Below are positions 36,272 to 46,218 of a stretch of 64,000 nt of DNA, one piece after another. Source of the stretch: Acinetobacter gyllenbergii CIP 110306 = MTCC 11365 (GTDB taxonomy: Bacteria; Pseudomonadota; Gammaproteobacteria; Pseudomonadales; Moraxellaceae); NCBI RefSeq assembly GCF_000413855.1, contig NZ_ATGG01000017.1, positions 1 to 64,000 on the forward strand, written 5' to 3'. A program made the translations under genes and the position numbers. The first letter of the stretch is position 1. Every line of letters begins with the position of its first letter. The notes under the pieces were generated by a model. That model had not been told where the DNA came from. It was given only the letters and a program-made list of their open reading frames with translations, and ran no database searches.

Positions 36272-36486
36272 TATCAATGCTCTGCAAAAAGCTCCCCTTA
36301 TTGTATAAAAAGCAGCCAGTAAAAAATTAACAGCAAAGCATTAAAAAATTATCATTTCGTGAAAATTTAAATATTTATTCATATTAGGACAGGCTTATAT
36401 TCTTCAGTATAAGTACAGATACTTAGATACCCCTCACATCTGTACTTGCTCTGGATAAAAGCTATAAATACGACACTTCAGCACCA

Positions 36487-38832
36487 CTAGAATCGCTGTG
36501 AAATACTGAGCTTATAATCGCGACCGGTACCAGTCATATATTCACCTAAATACATTTTATAGTCTCGATTAAATAGATTATCGATTGAAAAATTTAAAGT
36601 TGGACCTTTTTCACCAATAGGTTGCCAATCCGCATAAACACCATGTAGCGAATACCCCTTGGTTTTGGGTAAAGAAAAAGAGGATGCTGCAATCGATTTA
36701 TCGTTATCAGACAAGCTACGATCCTGTTTAGCCACAAAGATTCCTCGCCAGCCCATGGTTAAATGATGTTCAGGTACATTCACACCTAAGGTCGCTGTTG
36801 CCTTTTTCGGAGGTATATCTGTCATCCATGTTTTTTGTTCAAACCAGGGATTTACAGGTGAATTGTCACGTTGACCACGAATATAAGAATAGGTTAAACC
36901 TGTGAACCAAGTTGGCTGATTGTAGAAAATCTCGGCCTCATAGGCTTTGATGGTATAGTCAGTGACATTACGATAAAAGCCATGCTTATAGTTTCCATTA
37001 CAATCATTAATACTGCCATTTCCGCCATTGGCATTGTTTTCCGCTTGTGCCTTACAGAAGGTTGATCTGTTTCGGAAAATTTCATCCCCCCCCCGATTAT
37101 GATGATAAGTCAAACGAACTTGTAAGTGGTCTTGCTCTGCAAAAACATCATCAAAGTTCATTTCATTACCAAGGCGGATCGCCAACATTTTTTCAGGCAA
37201 TAAATAACGACTGGTTGATGGTACAGAGGTTATTGCCGATTGCACATAATATTGCTCGTCAACACGGGGGGCACGCCATGTTTTACTGATATTGGCAAAC
37301 CAAGTGAGATAATCGGCCTGCTTCCAAGCCAAAGCTAAACGTGGCGACCAACCCGTGTAGGTTTTGCTTGAATAATCATGCCCTGCACTTGGATCATTAT
37401 AACGTGATGCTCGGTTTGGATTGCCAGTATTGGTAATATGATCATAGCGAAGCGATGGTGTAATCGTGAAACTATTGATCTGGTATTGATCTTCTACAAA
37501 TGCACTCAACATTTGCTGTTTGCCTGAAGGCATATAATTTGGTTCATAATAACCAAAGTTATAGTCTGGTTTTTTAGCGTTGTTCTTATCGTAAATGAGT
37601 GAGTTCTGCTCCATCTTTTGATATTGCGCCCCAACCTTTAATTTATGTGCGCCATAGGTAGTCGCAATATCACTAATATTACTGAGTTTAAATGCGGTAT
37701 TGGTATAGGTCACCCAACTTTCATTGCCCAATGTTGCCGCCGATCCAGTCACACTTGGTAATCTTTGATCATGCTGATCGGTCTTTGAATAAGATACTGT
37801 TGCCTTCAAATTTACATATGGGTTTGATTCAGGGTTTAATTCATATCCAACCGAATAGCTGCTATCGTTTTGATCACGATAGACCAAACGCCGTTTCCAT
37901 GCTTCCTCATATCCATATTTTTTAATATCTGCTTCTGTTGGAACTGCATCTTGATCTCGCATTGCCGCAAAAGGTTCCCAGCCCTTATGCCCACTTTGCA
38001 TTGCATTCAAACTAATTTTTTGGCTGTCTGTCGGATGAAAATTGAGTTTGGCCAAATAAGTATCCTGCTGCTGTGCAGAATACAAAAACTTGCTGCCGTC
38101 AGGGCGTTGAACATCGCCACTATCTCGATTGGTATAGTAAAACATCCCATCAACGACACCATTTTCACTCTTTCCATACACAGCACCGGTATAGGTATTT
38201 TGAGAATTATTGGAAAATCGTGAATATTTAAAGAAAGCACCGATATTTTTATCGTTGGTCAATAAATCAGTTGCATCTTTAGTTTCTAAAGTGACCTTTC
38301 CTCCAAAGCCACCATTTCCAACCTCAACATTATGTGGACCTTTATCGACTGTAATCTTCTTTAACAGTTCAGGTTCAATAAAGACAGAACCTTGACGATA
38401 TTTATCAAAACTTTTGACCGAATCATCTAAGGTAATGGGAACATCCTCAACACCTCCCATCCCTAAGATATTAATGGTTTGTCCACCTGGCCGAGGTGAG
38501 CCAGCAGAACCCACACTCGGCATGTGGTCCAACAATTGTGCTACATTGTTGGCTTGATAACGATCAATCGCTTTTTGATTTAAGACACTCTGACCAAATT
38601 GAATGGTATCGTGCTTATCCGCCTGCACCACAATTGGTGTCATTTGATAAATTTGATTTTGCGCATTGGTCTTAGATAATGTTTCTTGTACAAGCGGTAC
38701 TTTTGTGACGCTATCGGCCAAAACAACCTTGGTATTATCTGCATAGACAGGCATAGTCAAGGTATACATAGATAAAGCAATAGCCATTACAAGAGGCTTA
38801 ATCACCTTTGTTTGAGGGAGAGATTGGGGCAT
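36487..38832 (-). CDS. TonB-dependent outer-membrane receptor, haemoglobin/transferrin-receptor type
   Basis: About 781 residues from ATG 38832; GTG 38841 is the alternative. A signal peptide (PLVMAIALSMYTLTMPVYA) precedes the plug domain (PIVVQADKHDTIQFGQSVLN, then NILGMGGVEDVPITLDD) and the beta-barrel, which ends in YKLSISQRF with a terminal Phe, as in outer-membrane porins and receptors. The C-terminal NLFNRDYKMYLGEYMTGTGR resembles the TonB haemoglobin/transferrin/lactoferrin receptor family. It probably imports haem or protein-bound iron. A candidate Fur box lies in the 5' region at 39091-39109. No TonB/ExbBD is nearby. Confidence 0.88.
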   Translation of the reverse strand: MPQSLPQTKVIKPLVMAIALSMYTLTMPVYADNTKVVLADSVTKVPLVQETLSKTNAQNQIYQMTPIVVQADKHDTIQFGQSVLNQKAIDRYQANNVAQLLDHMPSVGSAGSPRPGGQTINILGMGGVEDVPITLDDSVKSFDKYRQGSVFIEPELLKKITVDKGPHNVEVGNGGFGGKVTLETKDATDLLTNDKNIGAFFKYSRFSNNSQNTYTGAVYGKSENGVVDGMFYYTNRDSGDVQRPDGSKFLYSAQQQDTYLAKLNFHPTDSQKISLNAMQSGHKGWEPFAAMRDQDAVPTEADIKKYGYEEAWKRRLVYRDQNDSSYSVGYELNPESNPYVNLKATVSYSKTDQHDQRLPSVTGSAATLGNESWVTYTNTAFKLSNISDIATTYGAHKLKVGAQYQKMEQNSLIYDKNNAKKPDYNFGYYEPNYMPSGKQQMLSAFVEDQYQINSFTITPSLRYDHITNTGNPNRASRYNDPSAGHDYSSKTYTGWSPRLALAWKQADYLTWFANISKTWRAPRVDEQYYVQSAITSVPSTSRYLLPEKMLAIRLGNEMNFDDVFAEQDHLQVRLTYHHNRGGDEIFRNRSTFCKAQAENNANGGNGSINDCNGNYKHGFYRNVTDYTIKAYEAEIFYNQPTWFTGLTYSYIRGQRDNSPVNPWFEQKTWMTDIPPKKATATLGVNVPEHHLTMGWRGIFVAKQDRSLSDNDKSIAASSFSLPKTKGYSLHGVYADWQPIGEKGPTLNFSIDNLFNRDYKMYLGEYMTGTGRDYKLSISQRF

Positions 38833-39367
38833 AAACTTCACCAGAAGATCAAAAGCATCGGCAACCTAAATCAGGTGCTAAAATAATCGACGCTTTAACC
38901 GTATAAAAAATAATAAAAATCAAGATTCAATAAAGCGTTGCAGCATACGCCAAATCATTGTGACTACAAACCTAATTGGCTGGAGTTCAACAGTAGCAAG
39001 ACACCGTCTATGGTTAATGACAATAAATCAACTACTATCAAGGAGGATTGAGGCAACATATCTCATTCAATTCAGTAAAACATCACAAATAATATTGATT
39101 ATCATTTACATTTGTGCAAATGTAAATGGGTGGATAAGATTTTTAAGACATCCAAAAAATCCAAAGACACTCGAATTTGTATTGTACTGCAATTGTTTCT
39201 GTTTAAATCATTGCAGTGTAAGTTGAATATTCTCAGAATTTGATCCATGCCCCATTTATGATGATCTTGATATATAGTCAATAAGCTGTGTATTGGGACA
39301 ACTATTGGCTAAATGGCTTAAGATCGTACCACCCAGACACGCATACTGAAGTAGGAACACCTCAGAA
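38833..39367. other. Intergenic leader region of the TonB receptor, with Fur box and hairpin
   Basis: About 535 bp without a supported gene. It holds a candidate Fur site (39091-39109) and an inverted repeat ACGCTTTA (38890-38897)/TAAAGCGT (38931-38938) with a 33-nt spacer in the presumed leader. A plus-strand frame at 38960-39226 lacks RBS and family resemblance and is not counted as a gene. Confidence 0.6.
39091..39109. promoter_or_regulatory. Candidate Fur box
   Basis: AATATTGATTATCATTTAC matches the 19-bp Fur consensus GATAATGATAATCATTATC at 14 of 19 positions. It lies about 260 bp upstream of a TonB-dependent receptor start. Confidence 0.6.
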
Positions 39368-40384
39368 TCAAGAACGATGATTTAAGATTTTTTTCTTCCT
39401 GTATTGTAAGGGACTCATCCCAGTCCATGACTTAAATGCTCGGATAAACGAAGTTTGTTCTTGGTACGCCAATAACATTGAAATGTCCAGAATGCTCAAA
39501 TTGAGATCGGCAAGATAATCAAATGCTAAATCTCTACGGACTTGATTCAATCTTTCTTTAAAGGTATATCCTTGCTGCTTTAATTTCAGTTGAAATATCC
39601 GAGCTGGCAAGCCCAACTTATTTGCAACATCCTCTACACTGATATTCCCCTTACTTACAGCTTGAATTATTGTTTTCTGTATTAACTCATCAAAAAGATC
39701 AAGCTTAGGACGTTTTGACAACAATACATTTGCCTGCTTGATTAAAATATCATTTAACACAGGATCTGCATTAAGAACTTCTAAATCAAGACTGGTCATT
39801 GAAATATATATTTCAACATCTTCACTTTCAAATTCGACGGGACAGCCAAAAAAATTTTCGTAATTATAAAAAAATTTTGTTTTCTCTGTACTAAAACTTA
39901 CTTTTCTTACCTCTATTCTATGCGGATGTACTAACTGATCTAAAAGAGTATAAAAAACCCCCATTAATAATTCATCTACTAAATGATTATTTTTAAGATA
40001 AGGATCAAACCCCCACCGAATGACAATAAATTGATCAGAAATAGACATGTTTGCGGGCTTTGCCTCACAAAACAGCCTTTGATATTTTATAAATACATTT
40101 AATACATCTAATATATTTTCACATGACGAGGCAATATATCCTAAAATACCGAGATGTTTAGGCTGAGTATATTTTGATATTTCCAGTCCAAGTGTTGGCT
40201 TAGACTGTTTTTGACTAATTTCCTCCAATAGTTCAATCCATTCCCCGATTGGAATCAGTTCACTTGTTTTATAATCACTCAAATATTTTGCATTTTTAAG
40301 ATTATTTTTTACACAAAAATTAATCAATAAATTAAGCATCGAACTTGATATTAATTTAACCTGATTAGGATGACTCAAAACCAT
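39368..40384 (-). CDS. AraC family regulator with arabinose-binding-type N-terminal domain
   Basis: A 338-residue regulator of the OruR/ArgR-like group. The N-terminal ~200 residues form the AraC-type ligand-binding domain (LISSSMLNLLINFCVKNNLKN, then QPKHLGILGYIASSCEN), and the C-terminal double HTH (ISVEDVANKLGLPARIFQLK and LDISMLLAYQEQTSFIRAFK, followed by GMSPLQYRKK) is typical. It diverges from no identified gene. Two direct repeats with a 21-bp period at 40589-40619, about 200 bp upstream of its start, could be its sites. The target is unknown; the nearby TonB receptor is a candidate. Confidence 0.9.
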   Translation of the reverse strand: MVLSHPNQVKLISSSMLNLLINFCVKNNLKNAKYLSDYKTSELIPIGEWIELLEEISQKQSKPTLGLEISKYTQPKHLGILGYIASSCENILDVLNVFIKYQRLFCEAKPANMSISDQFIVIRWGFDPYLKNNHLVDELLMGVFYTLLDQLVHPHRIEVRKVSFSTEKTKFFYNYENFFGCPVEFESEDVEIYISMTSLDLEVLNADPVLNDILIKQANVLLSKRPKLDLFDELIQKTIIQAVSKGNISVEDVANKLGLPARIFQLKLKQQGYTFKERLNQVRRDLAFDYLADLNLSILDISMLLAYQEQTSFIRAFKSWTGMSPLQYRKKKILNHRS

Positions 40385-40908
40385 TGCTACCCACTCATAT
40401 CATATCTAAAAGCCCACCTCAGAGAAGGAATCAAAAAACCAGTTACACAAGTATATTATTTAACCATTCTTAAAAATTAACGATAATCCAGTTTTCCATT
40501 TTTCATACTAATGCGGCAAAAAATCCATTTTTTTGTGATATTAGTCACAGATAATGCTCAGAATCTACTTTAAAATTCAATAAAAAAATTATCATTTCTA
40601 TAAAAAAACTTATCATTTCAGGGAAAGTTTCAAGATTGCAAAAGTATCTTCCCGAAAGTAAGAGTTAAAAGTAAGGCTTGTTCGATAATCAGATTTTCAA
40701 TCTGAATTATATAAAGTTATAATTTTTTAAATTTTCTTTTTATCATCTACATTATTTCATATTGATGAATATTGACTATTTTCAAAAAATTTTAATTATT
40801 TTTTAAAGCACTAAAATGACAATAAACCGCCTCAATTTGGTGCAAAAATTTAAAGCATCGTTAAATTCATTGAGTTTCTATTTATTTTCTTACACAATAA
40901 ATTTAAAA
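40385..40908. other. AT-rich intergenic region with tandem direct repeats
   Basis: About 525 bp, very AT-rich, no gene seen. The 10-mer TTATCATTTC occurs twice with a 21-bp period (40589-40598 and 40610-40619), each preceded by a run of A. The same 10-mer recurs at 36349-36358. Confidence 0.6.
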
Positions 40909-41199
40909 TCATTTTGATGGGAAAAAAAGCTCAACGACAAAAATTAAGAGAAAGATAGAAACAATCAAACCAAAGCTAAACAGTAGAGAAAATCCAACCA
41001 AAAAGTAATAATCACTCATTTTTTCAAAAATATAATTTAAAAAATATAAAAACAAAAAAATATAACCAATATTTGAATTCCACAAGCACATGATCAGTAA
41101 AAAAAATACATTATGATTCAGATGTTTTTTATTTACTTTAATTTCACTTGCTTTATTTATCTTCCGATAATCGGATACTGTAATTTTTTTATATACCAC
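40909..41199 (-). CDS. Small membrane protein, unknown
   Basis: A 96-residue frame starting at GTG 41199, with AAGGTG at good spacing ahead. It has two membrane segments (VFFLLIMCLWNSNIGYIFLF and YFLVGFSLLFSFGLIVSIFL). It lies in very AT-rich DNA, where chance hydrophobic ORFs are common, so expression is uncertain. No family recognised. Confidence 0.4.
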   Translation of the reverse strand: MVYKKITVSDYRKINKASEIKVNKKHLNHNVFFLLIMCLWNSNIGYIFLFLYFLNYIFEKMSDYYFLVGFSLLFSFGLIVSIFLLIFVVELFFPSK

Positions 41200-41938
41200 A
41201 TCTACACCTTGGCTATATAATATAAAAATAAAATAACTGCTTTGTGTACTAAATAATTAGCATTTAATACACAAAAATTAGCATTTTTTCAAAATCACTG
41301 TTTATCCAATTTTCCAAAAAAATAATATTTTCAAAAAATTCAAATATTTATACAAAAGACAATTAAAAAAATCTTTAGCTATACGCTTCAAATCAGCCAA
41401 TTTTTTGAAAATAAAATTTATAAAAAAAATTTAAATAAATATAAAATACAGTTATTTAAACTATTAAAAGAAGTTAAATTCAGAACAGAATAGGTTTATT
41501 TTTTGTAATTAGAGCGCAAAGATAAAATTAATTTATATTTATGGTTTTCGTCTACTCAAGGCTTAATCTAAAACAGACATGTACAAGCCAAATAAGCCAC
41601 ACAATCGCATGATTTTACTTAAAAATATATTTATCAAAACTTAACGATATTTCTTCAATATGATTATTACAGTCGTTTTTTCACTCAGTTATTCATATTT
41701 CTTCTTCAATTAACACAACCAAAATACAAAACATAAAATACACAAAGGTATGAACTGAAAAAACATAAAAACCCAGTGAAAATCTGGATTTAAAAATAAG
41801 AGCATAAATAAAATACTGATTAATATATATTTATCCAAATAAAAACCAATCAACATAGCTGTACACAAGCAAAACAATATGTGATTTAAATCACATATTA
41901 AAATAAAAAAGATAATTAACACACACTTCAAACACTTT
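41200..41938. other. Very AT-rich region upstream of pgaABCD
   Basis: About 740 bp of very low GC content, with many A/T runs, immediately upstream of pgaA. It contains a minus-strand hydrophobic frame (41710-41931) that begins with TTG and that I do not accept as a gene. The pga promoter must lie within it, but I cannot mark it reliably. Such AT-rich DNA is typical of H-NS-bound horizontally shaped promoters. Confidence 0.6.
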
Positions 41939-44404
41939 ATGCAAAATCTTCACTCACTCTTTCCAGCCAGCTTGTTGTTTTTTTTTATGTCTAATCTTTC
42001 ACATGCACATCCATCTGATTTCTTAAGAGAAAAAGCAATTGCGCAAATTAAAAATGGGCAAACAACTCAAGGATTAACAGCACTTGAATCTTTATTACAG
42101 CAGTACCCAGATCAACAGAACATCTTAGCTGACTATTTATTATCAGCCTCACACATTCAAGGTCTGCCACAAACCACCCTAGCTGATTTAACCCAACGAA
42201 TTCAGCCTAAGCTCTTCCCTGAATATGCTCAACTCGCAACAGTTAAACTTTTACGAGATCAGAAACAGTTTGCTTCAGCATTAGCACTATTAGATAAATT
42301 TGAACCTTATCAATCGCATAACCAAGTGCAGGTCACAATTCTTAAAGCAGCATTGTTTGCTGAAAATAAACAACCGACTGAAGCAGCAAAGCAATTGAAG
42401 AATCTTGAGACAACGCAAATGAGTGTTGAACAGTTGGCTTTAGCGGCTTATGTTTATCGACTATTAGAACAACAGACTTATGCCTTACACACCATTCAGT
42501 TGGCTTATGCCCAACAACCAAACAATGAAGCCATTCAAAATGAATATTTAAATATTCTCGTTGCACTAGGTAGTTATGAAATGGCCACTGCTTTTTCTGA
42601 AGAGCACCATCTGTCTGATCGAAACCAGAATTTTATTTGGCAGAATAGAATTGCAAGATTTTCACAAAACATAAATGAGGCAATCAAACAGCAAAAATAT
42701 TTATCTGCTCGTGCAGAAAGCGATCACAAAAGTTTTGCACAACTCGATCAAGTTCTGAAAGAAGGCGAACAAATTGCACAGCAGATTCCAGCGAATCAAG
42801 CCATGTTTAATCGTTTCTATTATGACTACCTGTATGCATTGAGTTATCGTGGAAACAAACAACAGCTGTTGAGCATCTTAAGGCAAGTTCCCTTACCCTC
42901 TATTGAGCAAATGCCTGCCTATACACGCCATGCGATTGCAGATACCTATCTTGCAAATCAACAACCTGCCGAAGCTGAGATAATCTATCGCAGCTTGCTT
43001 ACTGAGAAAAACTATCCCGATATCAGCCTATATACATCACTTTATTATGCATTAATCGAACAAGAAAAATATAAAGATGCAAATGCGCTGATTAACCTAA
43101 TTGATGAATTGATTCCCACGTATGAATATAGCGAGGCCAAAGGCGTCGATAAAAGTGTACACCCAGATCGAAATGAATATCTGTCGTTAGTTGCATTAAA
43201 TATGGCTTATCGGAATCACTTAAATTTATCAGAACAATATCTAAATAATACCGTAGCCAAAGCCCCGAACAGTGTTCAATTTTTAAATGATCTAGCCAAA
43301 ATCCAGCGTTGGCGTGGTAACCCTCGCCAAGCTCAACTTACCATTGATCGTTTAAATGGTTTAGAACCTCACTCAAAATATACACGCATGAATACCATGC
43401 AAAATACCCAAGCACTTGGCGATATCCAAGCTTGGCAGCAGCAAACTCAAGCGCTGAGTGAAGACTACCCCAGCGATAGCAGTGTTATAAAAAGTCGTAA
43501 AGAATTAAATGATCGTAATCACGCCAGCATGAGCCATGAAAGTCGCTTTTCACATAGCCGCTCTGAACAAAACCAATTACTACAATCACTCAAAGGGACA
43601 CGTGATCGTGAATCCAACACCACGCTATATTCACCGTGGTTAGCAGACAATTATCGTATCTTGGTTGAACATCAAGATCTTTGGGGAAAATATGCCGATG
43701 GTGATTTGCAAGAACAACGCTTTGGTTTAGGTCTGCAATGGCAAGACAAAGGTAAAAACTTGGCGCTGGTTGCCTCTCAAAATACCGAAGGTCAACGTCA
43801 AGGCTTAAGAGCAGATTGGTCACATCAACTCAATGACAATTGGCAGTATGCCTTATCCCTCAATACCCAAGCCAATATTCCATTACAAGCCATCAATCAA
43901 GGTGAAAATGGCAAAGCTTATGGCGCTTCGATTCAATGGCAGCAAAATGAATCCCGACAAGCCAATGCAGGATATAGCTACACTGATATTAGCGATGGAA
44001 ATAAACGCCATGATTTTTTTGCAAACTATAATCAACGTATTTTTCAAACGGCCCACCACACTACACAAGCAGGCTTTTCTGCATTTTTAGGCAAAAATCG
44101 TTTAGATAACGTGGTCTATTTTAGTCCTAAACAAAGTTATAGTCTCGCGATCAACTTGAGCCATGACTGGTTGACTTGGCGAAATTACGAACGTCACTTC
44201 AATCAAAATTTTTCGATCAATGCAGGTATGTTTCAGCAACAAGATTACGGCTCCAAGCCGATTTTTGATGCCCAATATCGACATGAGTGGCAATTGTCGC
44301 GGATCTGGGCACTGCATTATGGCATTGGTTGGAAACGACATCCCTATGATGGCATCAATGAGAATCAAACCTATGCCCTATTAGGTTTTGGAGGGCGATT
44401 CTAA
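41939..44404 (+). CDS. pgaA: Poly-N-acetylglucosamine outer-membrane export porin
   Basis: An 821-residue outer-membrane protein. A signal peptide (LFPASLLFFFMSNLSHAH) is followed by a TPR-rich periplasmic domain (about residues 30-500) that binds de-N-acetylated PNAG. A C-terminal beta-barrel (about 530-821, alternating aromatic strands ending YALLGFGGRF) exports the polymer. The stop overlaps the pgaB ATG by one base (TAATG). The operon makes the PNAG biofilm polymer; order pgaABCD as in other gamma-proteobacteria. Confidence 0.96.
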   Translation: MQNLHSLFPASLLFFFMSNLSHAHPSDFLREKAIAQIKNGQTTQGLTALESLLQQYPDQQNILADYLLSASHIQGLPQTTLADLTQRIQPKLFPEYAQLATVKLLRDQKQFASALALLDKFEPYQSHNQVQVTILKAALFAENKQPTEAAKQLKNLETTQMSVEQLALAAYVYRLLEQQTYALHTIQLAYAQQPNNEAIQNEYLNILVALGSYEMATAFSEEHHLSDRNQNFIWQNRIARFSQNINEAIKQQKYLSARAESDHKSFAQLDQVLKEGEQIAQQIPANQAMFNRFYYDYLYALSYRGNKQQLLSILRQVPLPSIEQMPAYTRHAIADTYLANQQPAEAEIIYRSLLTEKNYPDISLYTSLYYALIEQEKYKDANALINLIDELIPTYEYSEAKGVDKSVHPDRNEYLSLVALNMAYRNHLNLSEQYLNNTVAKAPNSVQFLNDLAKIQRWRGNPRQAQLTIDRLNGLEPHSKYTRMNTMQNTQALGDIQAWQQQTQALSEDYPSDSSVIKSRKELNDRNHASMSHESRFSHSRSEQNQLLQSLKGTRDRESNTTLYSPWLADNYRILVEHQDLWGKYADGDLQEQRFGLGLQWQDKGKNLALVASQNTEGQRQGLRADWSHQLNDNWQYALSLNTQANIPLQAINQGENGKAYGASIQWQQNESRQANAGYSYTDISDGNKRHDFFANYNQRIFQTAHHTTQAGFSAFLGKNRLDNVVYFSPKQSYSLAINLSHDWLTWRNYERHFNQNFSINAGMFQQQDYGSKPIFDAQYRHEWQLSRIWALHYGIGWKRHPYDGINENQTYALLGFGGRF

Positions 44405-46218
44405 TGACATTCTTCAATATGTTTAGAATACTCTCTGCATGTGCATTTCTTATCCCAGTTCAAAGTTATGCCGCAGACGAAGCAAAATTTGATGCCCATC
44501 ATTTTGTTAGTTTGACCTTTCACGATGTGCGTGATGATGTTTTAAAAAATGGCGACCGAGATGTGTATGCCATTAATACCCAAAATTTAGTGCAATTTTT
44601 TGAATGGTTGAAACGTTCTGAATGGACTCCAATTAGCCTCAAACAAATTATGGCCTCTCGGGAACATGGTGTTCCATTACCGAAAAATGCAATTTTAATT
44701 AGTTTTGATGATGGTGCCTTAAGTAGCTATAGCCATGTCTATCCTTTGGTCAAGCAATATCAAATTCCTGTGGTCTTTGCTTTGGTGACCAGTTGGACAG
44801 AAGGTAATACACAAGCTGCTTATGAAGCCTATGGTCAAAATAACTTGATGAGCTGGAAACAACTGCAAGAGATTCAAAAATCAGGTTTAGTTGAATTTGC
44901 CAGCCATAGCCATGATTTGCACAAAGGCATATTGGCCAACATACAAAAAAATGAAAAGCCTGCCGCCTTAACTCGACAATACGATATAACCCAACAGCGC
45001 TATGAAACTGAGTCTGAATATAGCCAGCGGATTTATGATGATTTGGTGAAATCCAAAAAAATCTTGCAGCAAAAACTAGGAATAGATTCACTTGCAATCA
45101 TTTGGCCCTATGGTGCGGTCAACCCACAAGTCACTCAAATTGCGAATCAAGCAGGCTTTCCTCTGTCTTTTAGTTTAGGGACGGAAAAATTAAATGACAC
45201 CCATGATGCAACTTTTCAACGCGGTATTGTTTCAAATAATCCAACAGCTGAAAATTTACGTGAACAACTCACAGGCTTTATGGAATACGGTCAACGACAA
45301 GCGTATGAACCTATTCGGGCCGTGCAAGTTGATCTAGGCCAATTCTCACAAGATAGTACACAGTTTAATCAGCAGTTAGGCAGTTTATTAAATAATTTAA
45401 GTGCCTTAAAAACCAATACTTTAATCGTTAATGCATTAACTGATCAGAATAATACTGTCTATGCCCAAAGCTACTTTCCAACAACACGTCTAAAACTGGC
45501 CCAAGATATTTTAAGTCGCACCCACTGGCAGACGCGAACACGGGTTTTTCATCGAGTCTATGCACAGATGCCGATTTTTCCTGACTTGAAGCAAACTCAT
45601 TTAGCAATCGATTTAAGCAGAGACCTGATCCAGAATAACCCCAATCTGGATGGCATTATTTTAAAAACAGATCAACAACTCGCTTGTCGTTATAGCACCG
45701 TAGTGAGCCCAACGTGTCTGGAAAAAGAAACACACATTTTAAAGTTAACACAACAGGTCAAAGCCGCGGTCACGCCTTATCTCAATCAAAGTAATCCCTT
45801 CCAATTAATATTACAGCTCTCACTCTCTGATTTAACAGATCAGGGCTTAGAGCAAATGGTTAATACCTATCTACCCTTCGTATCATTATTGAATATTGAA
45901 ATTAACAGTCTAGATAATCTCAATAGCTATCAAAAATTTATACAACAGGTAGATCATTTAACTGCCTCACAAAAAGCCAGACTGATGGTGACTTTAGTTC
46001 ACCACGACCAGTCTTCGCCAAAGCAGCTACAACACTTGCAGCAACACTATTTAAATTTACAAAGACATGGAATCCAAAAATTGGTTTTAAGCAATTACCG
46101 CTTCGATAATGCAAAAGCGGTGCATGAACAACTATTTACCCCTCTCAGCTTAAATGACAGTCCAATCAGTTATCGCAATCCATTTCTCCAGCAACACGTA
46201 AATGGAGAACAGCCATGA
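44404..46218 (+). CDS. pgaB: Poly-beta-1,6-N-acetyl-D-glucosamine N-deacetylase
   Basis: A 604-residue periplasmic protein. The N-terminal carbohydrate-esterase 4-like deacetylase domain (about 30-290) carries SFDDGALSSYSHVYP (Asp pair) and the His motif SHSHDLH near 165. The C-terminal domain (about 310-600), shorter than in E. coli, is a glycoside-hydrolase-like fold. PgaB removes some acetyl groups from PNAG to allow export through PgaA. No lipobox is obvious: a Sec-type N terminus (MFRILSACAFLIPVQSYAAD) is seen, though the cysteine at ACAF could be a lipid site. The stop overlaps pgaC by four bases (ATGA). Confidence 0.95.
   Translation: MTFFNMFRILSACAFLIPVQSYAADEAKFDAHHFVSLTFHDVRDDVLKNGDRDVYAINTQNLVQFFEWLKRSEWTPISLKQIMASREHGVPLPKNAILISFDDGALSSYSHVYPLVKQYQIPVVFALVTSWTEGNTQAAYEAYGQNNLMSWKQLQEIQKSGLVEFASHSHDLHKGILANIQKNEKPAALTRQYDITQQRYETESEYSQRIYDDLVKSKKILQQKLGIDSLAIIWPYGAVNPQVTQIANQAGFPLSFSLGTEKLNDTHDATFQRGIVSNNPTAENLREQLTGFMEYGQRQAYEPIRAVQVDLGQFSQDSTQFNQQLGSLLNNLSALKTNTLIVNALTDQNNTVYAQSYFPTTRLKLAQDILSRTHWQTRTRVFHRVYAQMPIFPDLKQTHLAIDLSRDLIQNNPNLDGIILKTDQQLACRYSTVVSPTCLEKETHILKLTQQVKAAVTPYLNQSNPFQLILQLSLSDLTDQGLEQMVNTYLPFVSLLNIEINSLDNLNSYQKFIQQVDHLTASQKARLMVTLVHHDQSSPKQLQHLQQHYLNLQRHGIQKLVLSNYRFDNAKAVHEQLFTPLSLNDSPISYRNPFLQQHVNGEQP

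Noticed and set aside
38833..38940. Possible TPP or other riboswitch in the TonB receptor leader
   Set aside because: CACCTGATTTAGG resembles a TPP 3' segment only loosely; the expected CTGAGA and the conserved 5' half are missing. Kept only as an inverted repeat.
38960..39226. 88-codon plus-strand frame between the TonB receptor and AraC genes
   Set aside because: No RBS, no recognisable domain, and it overlaps the candidate Fur box; probably chance in AT-rich DNA.
41710..41931. 73-codon hydrophobic minus-strand frame before pgaA
   Set aside because: TTG start, no RBS, very AT-rich; hydrophobic chance ORFs are expected in this composition.
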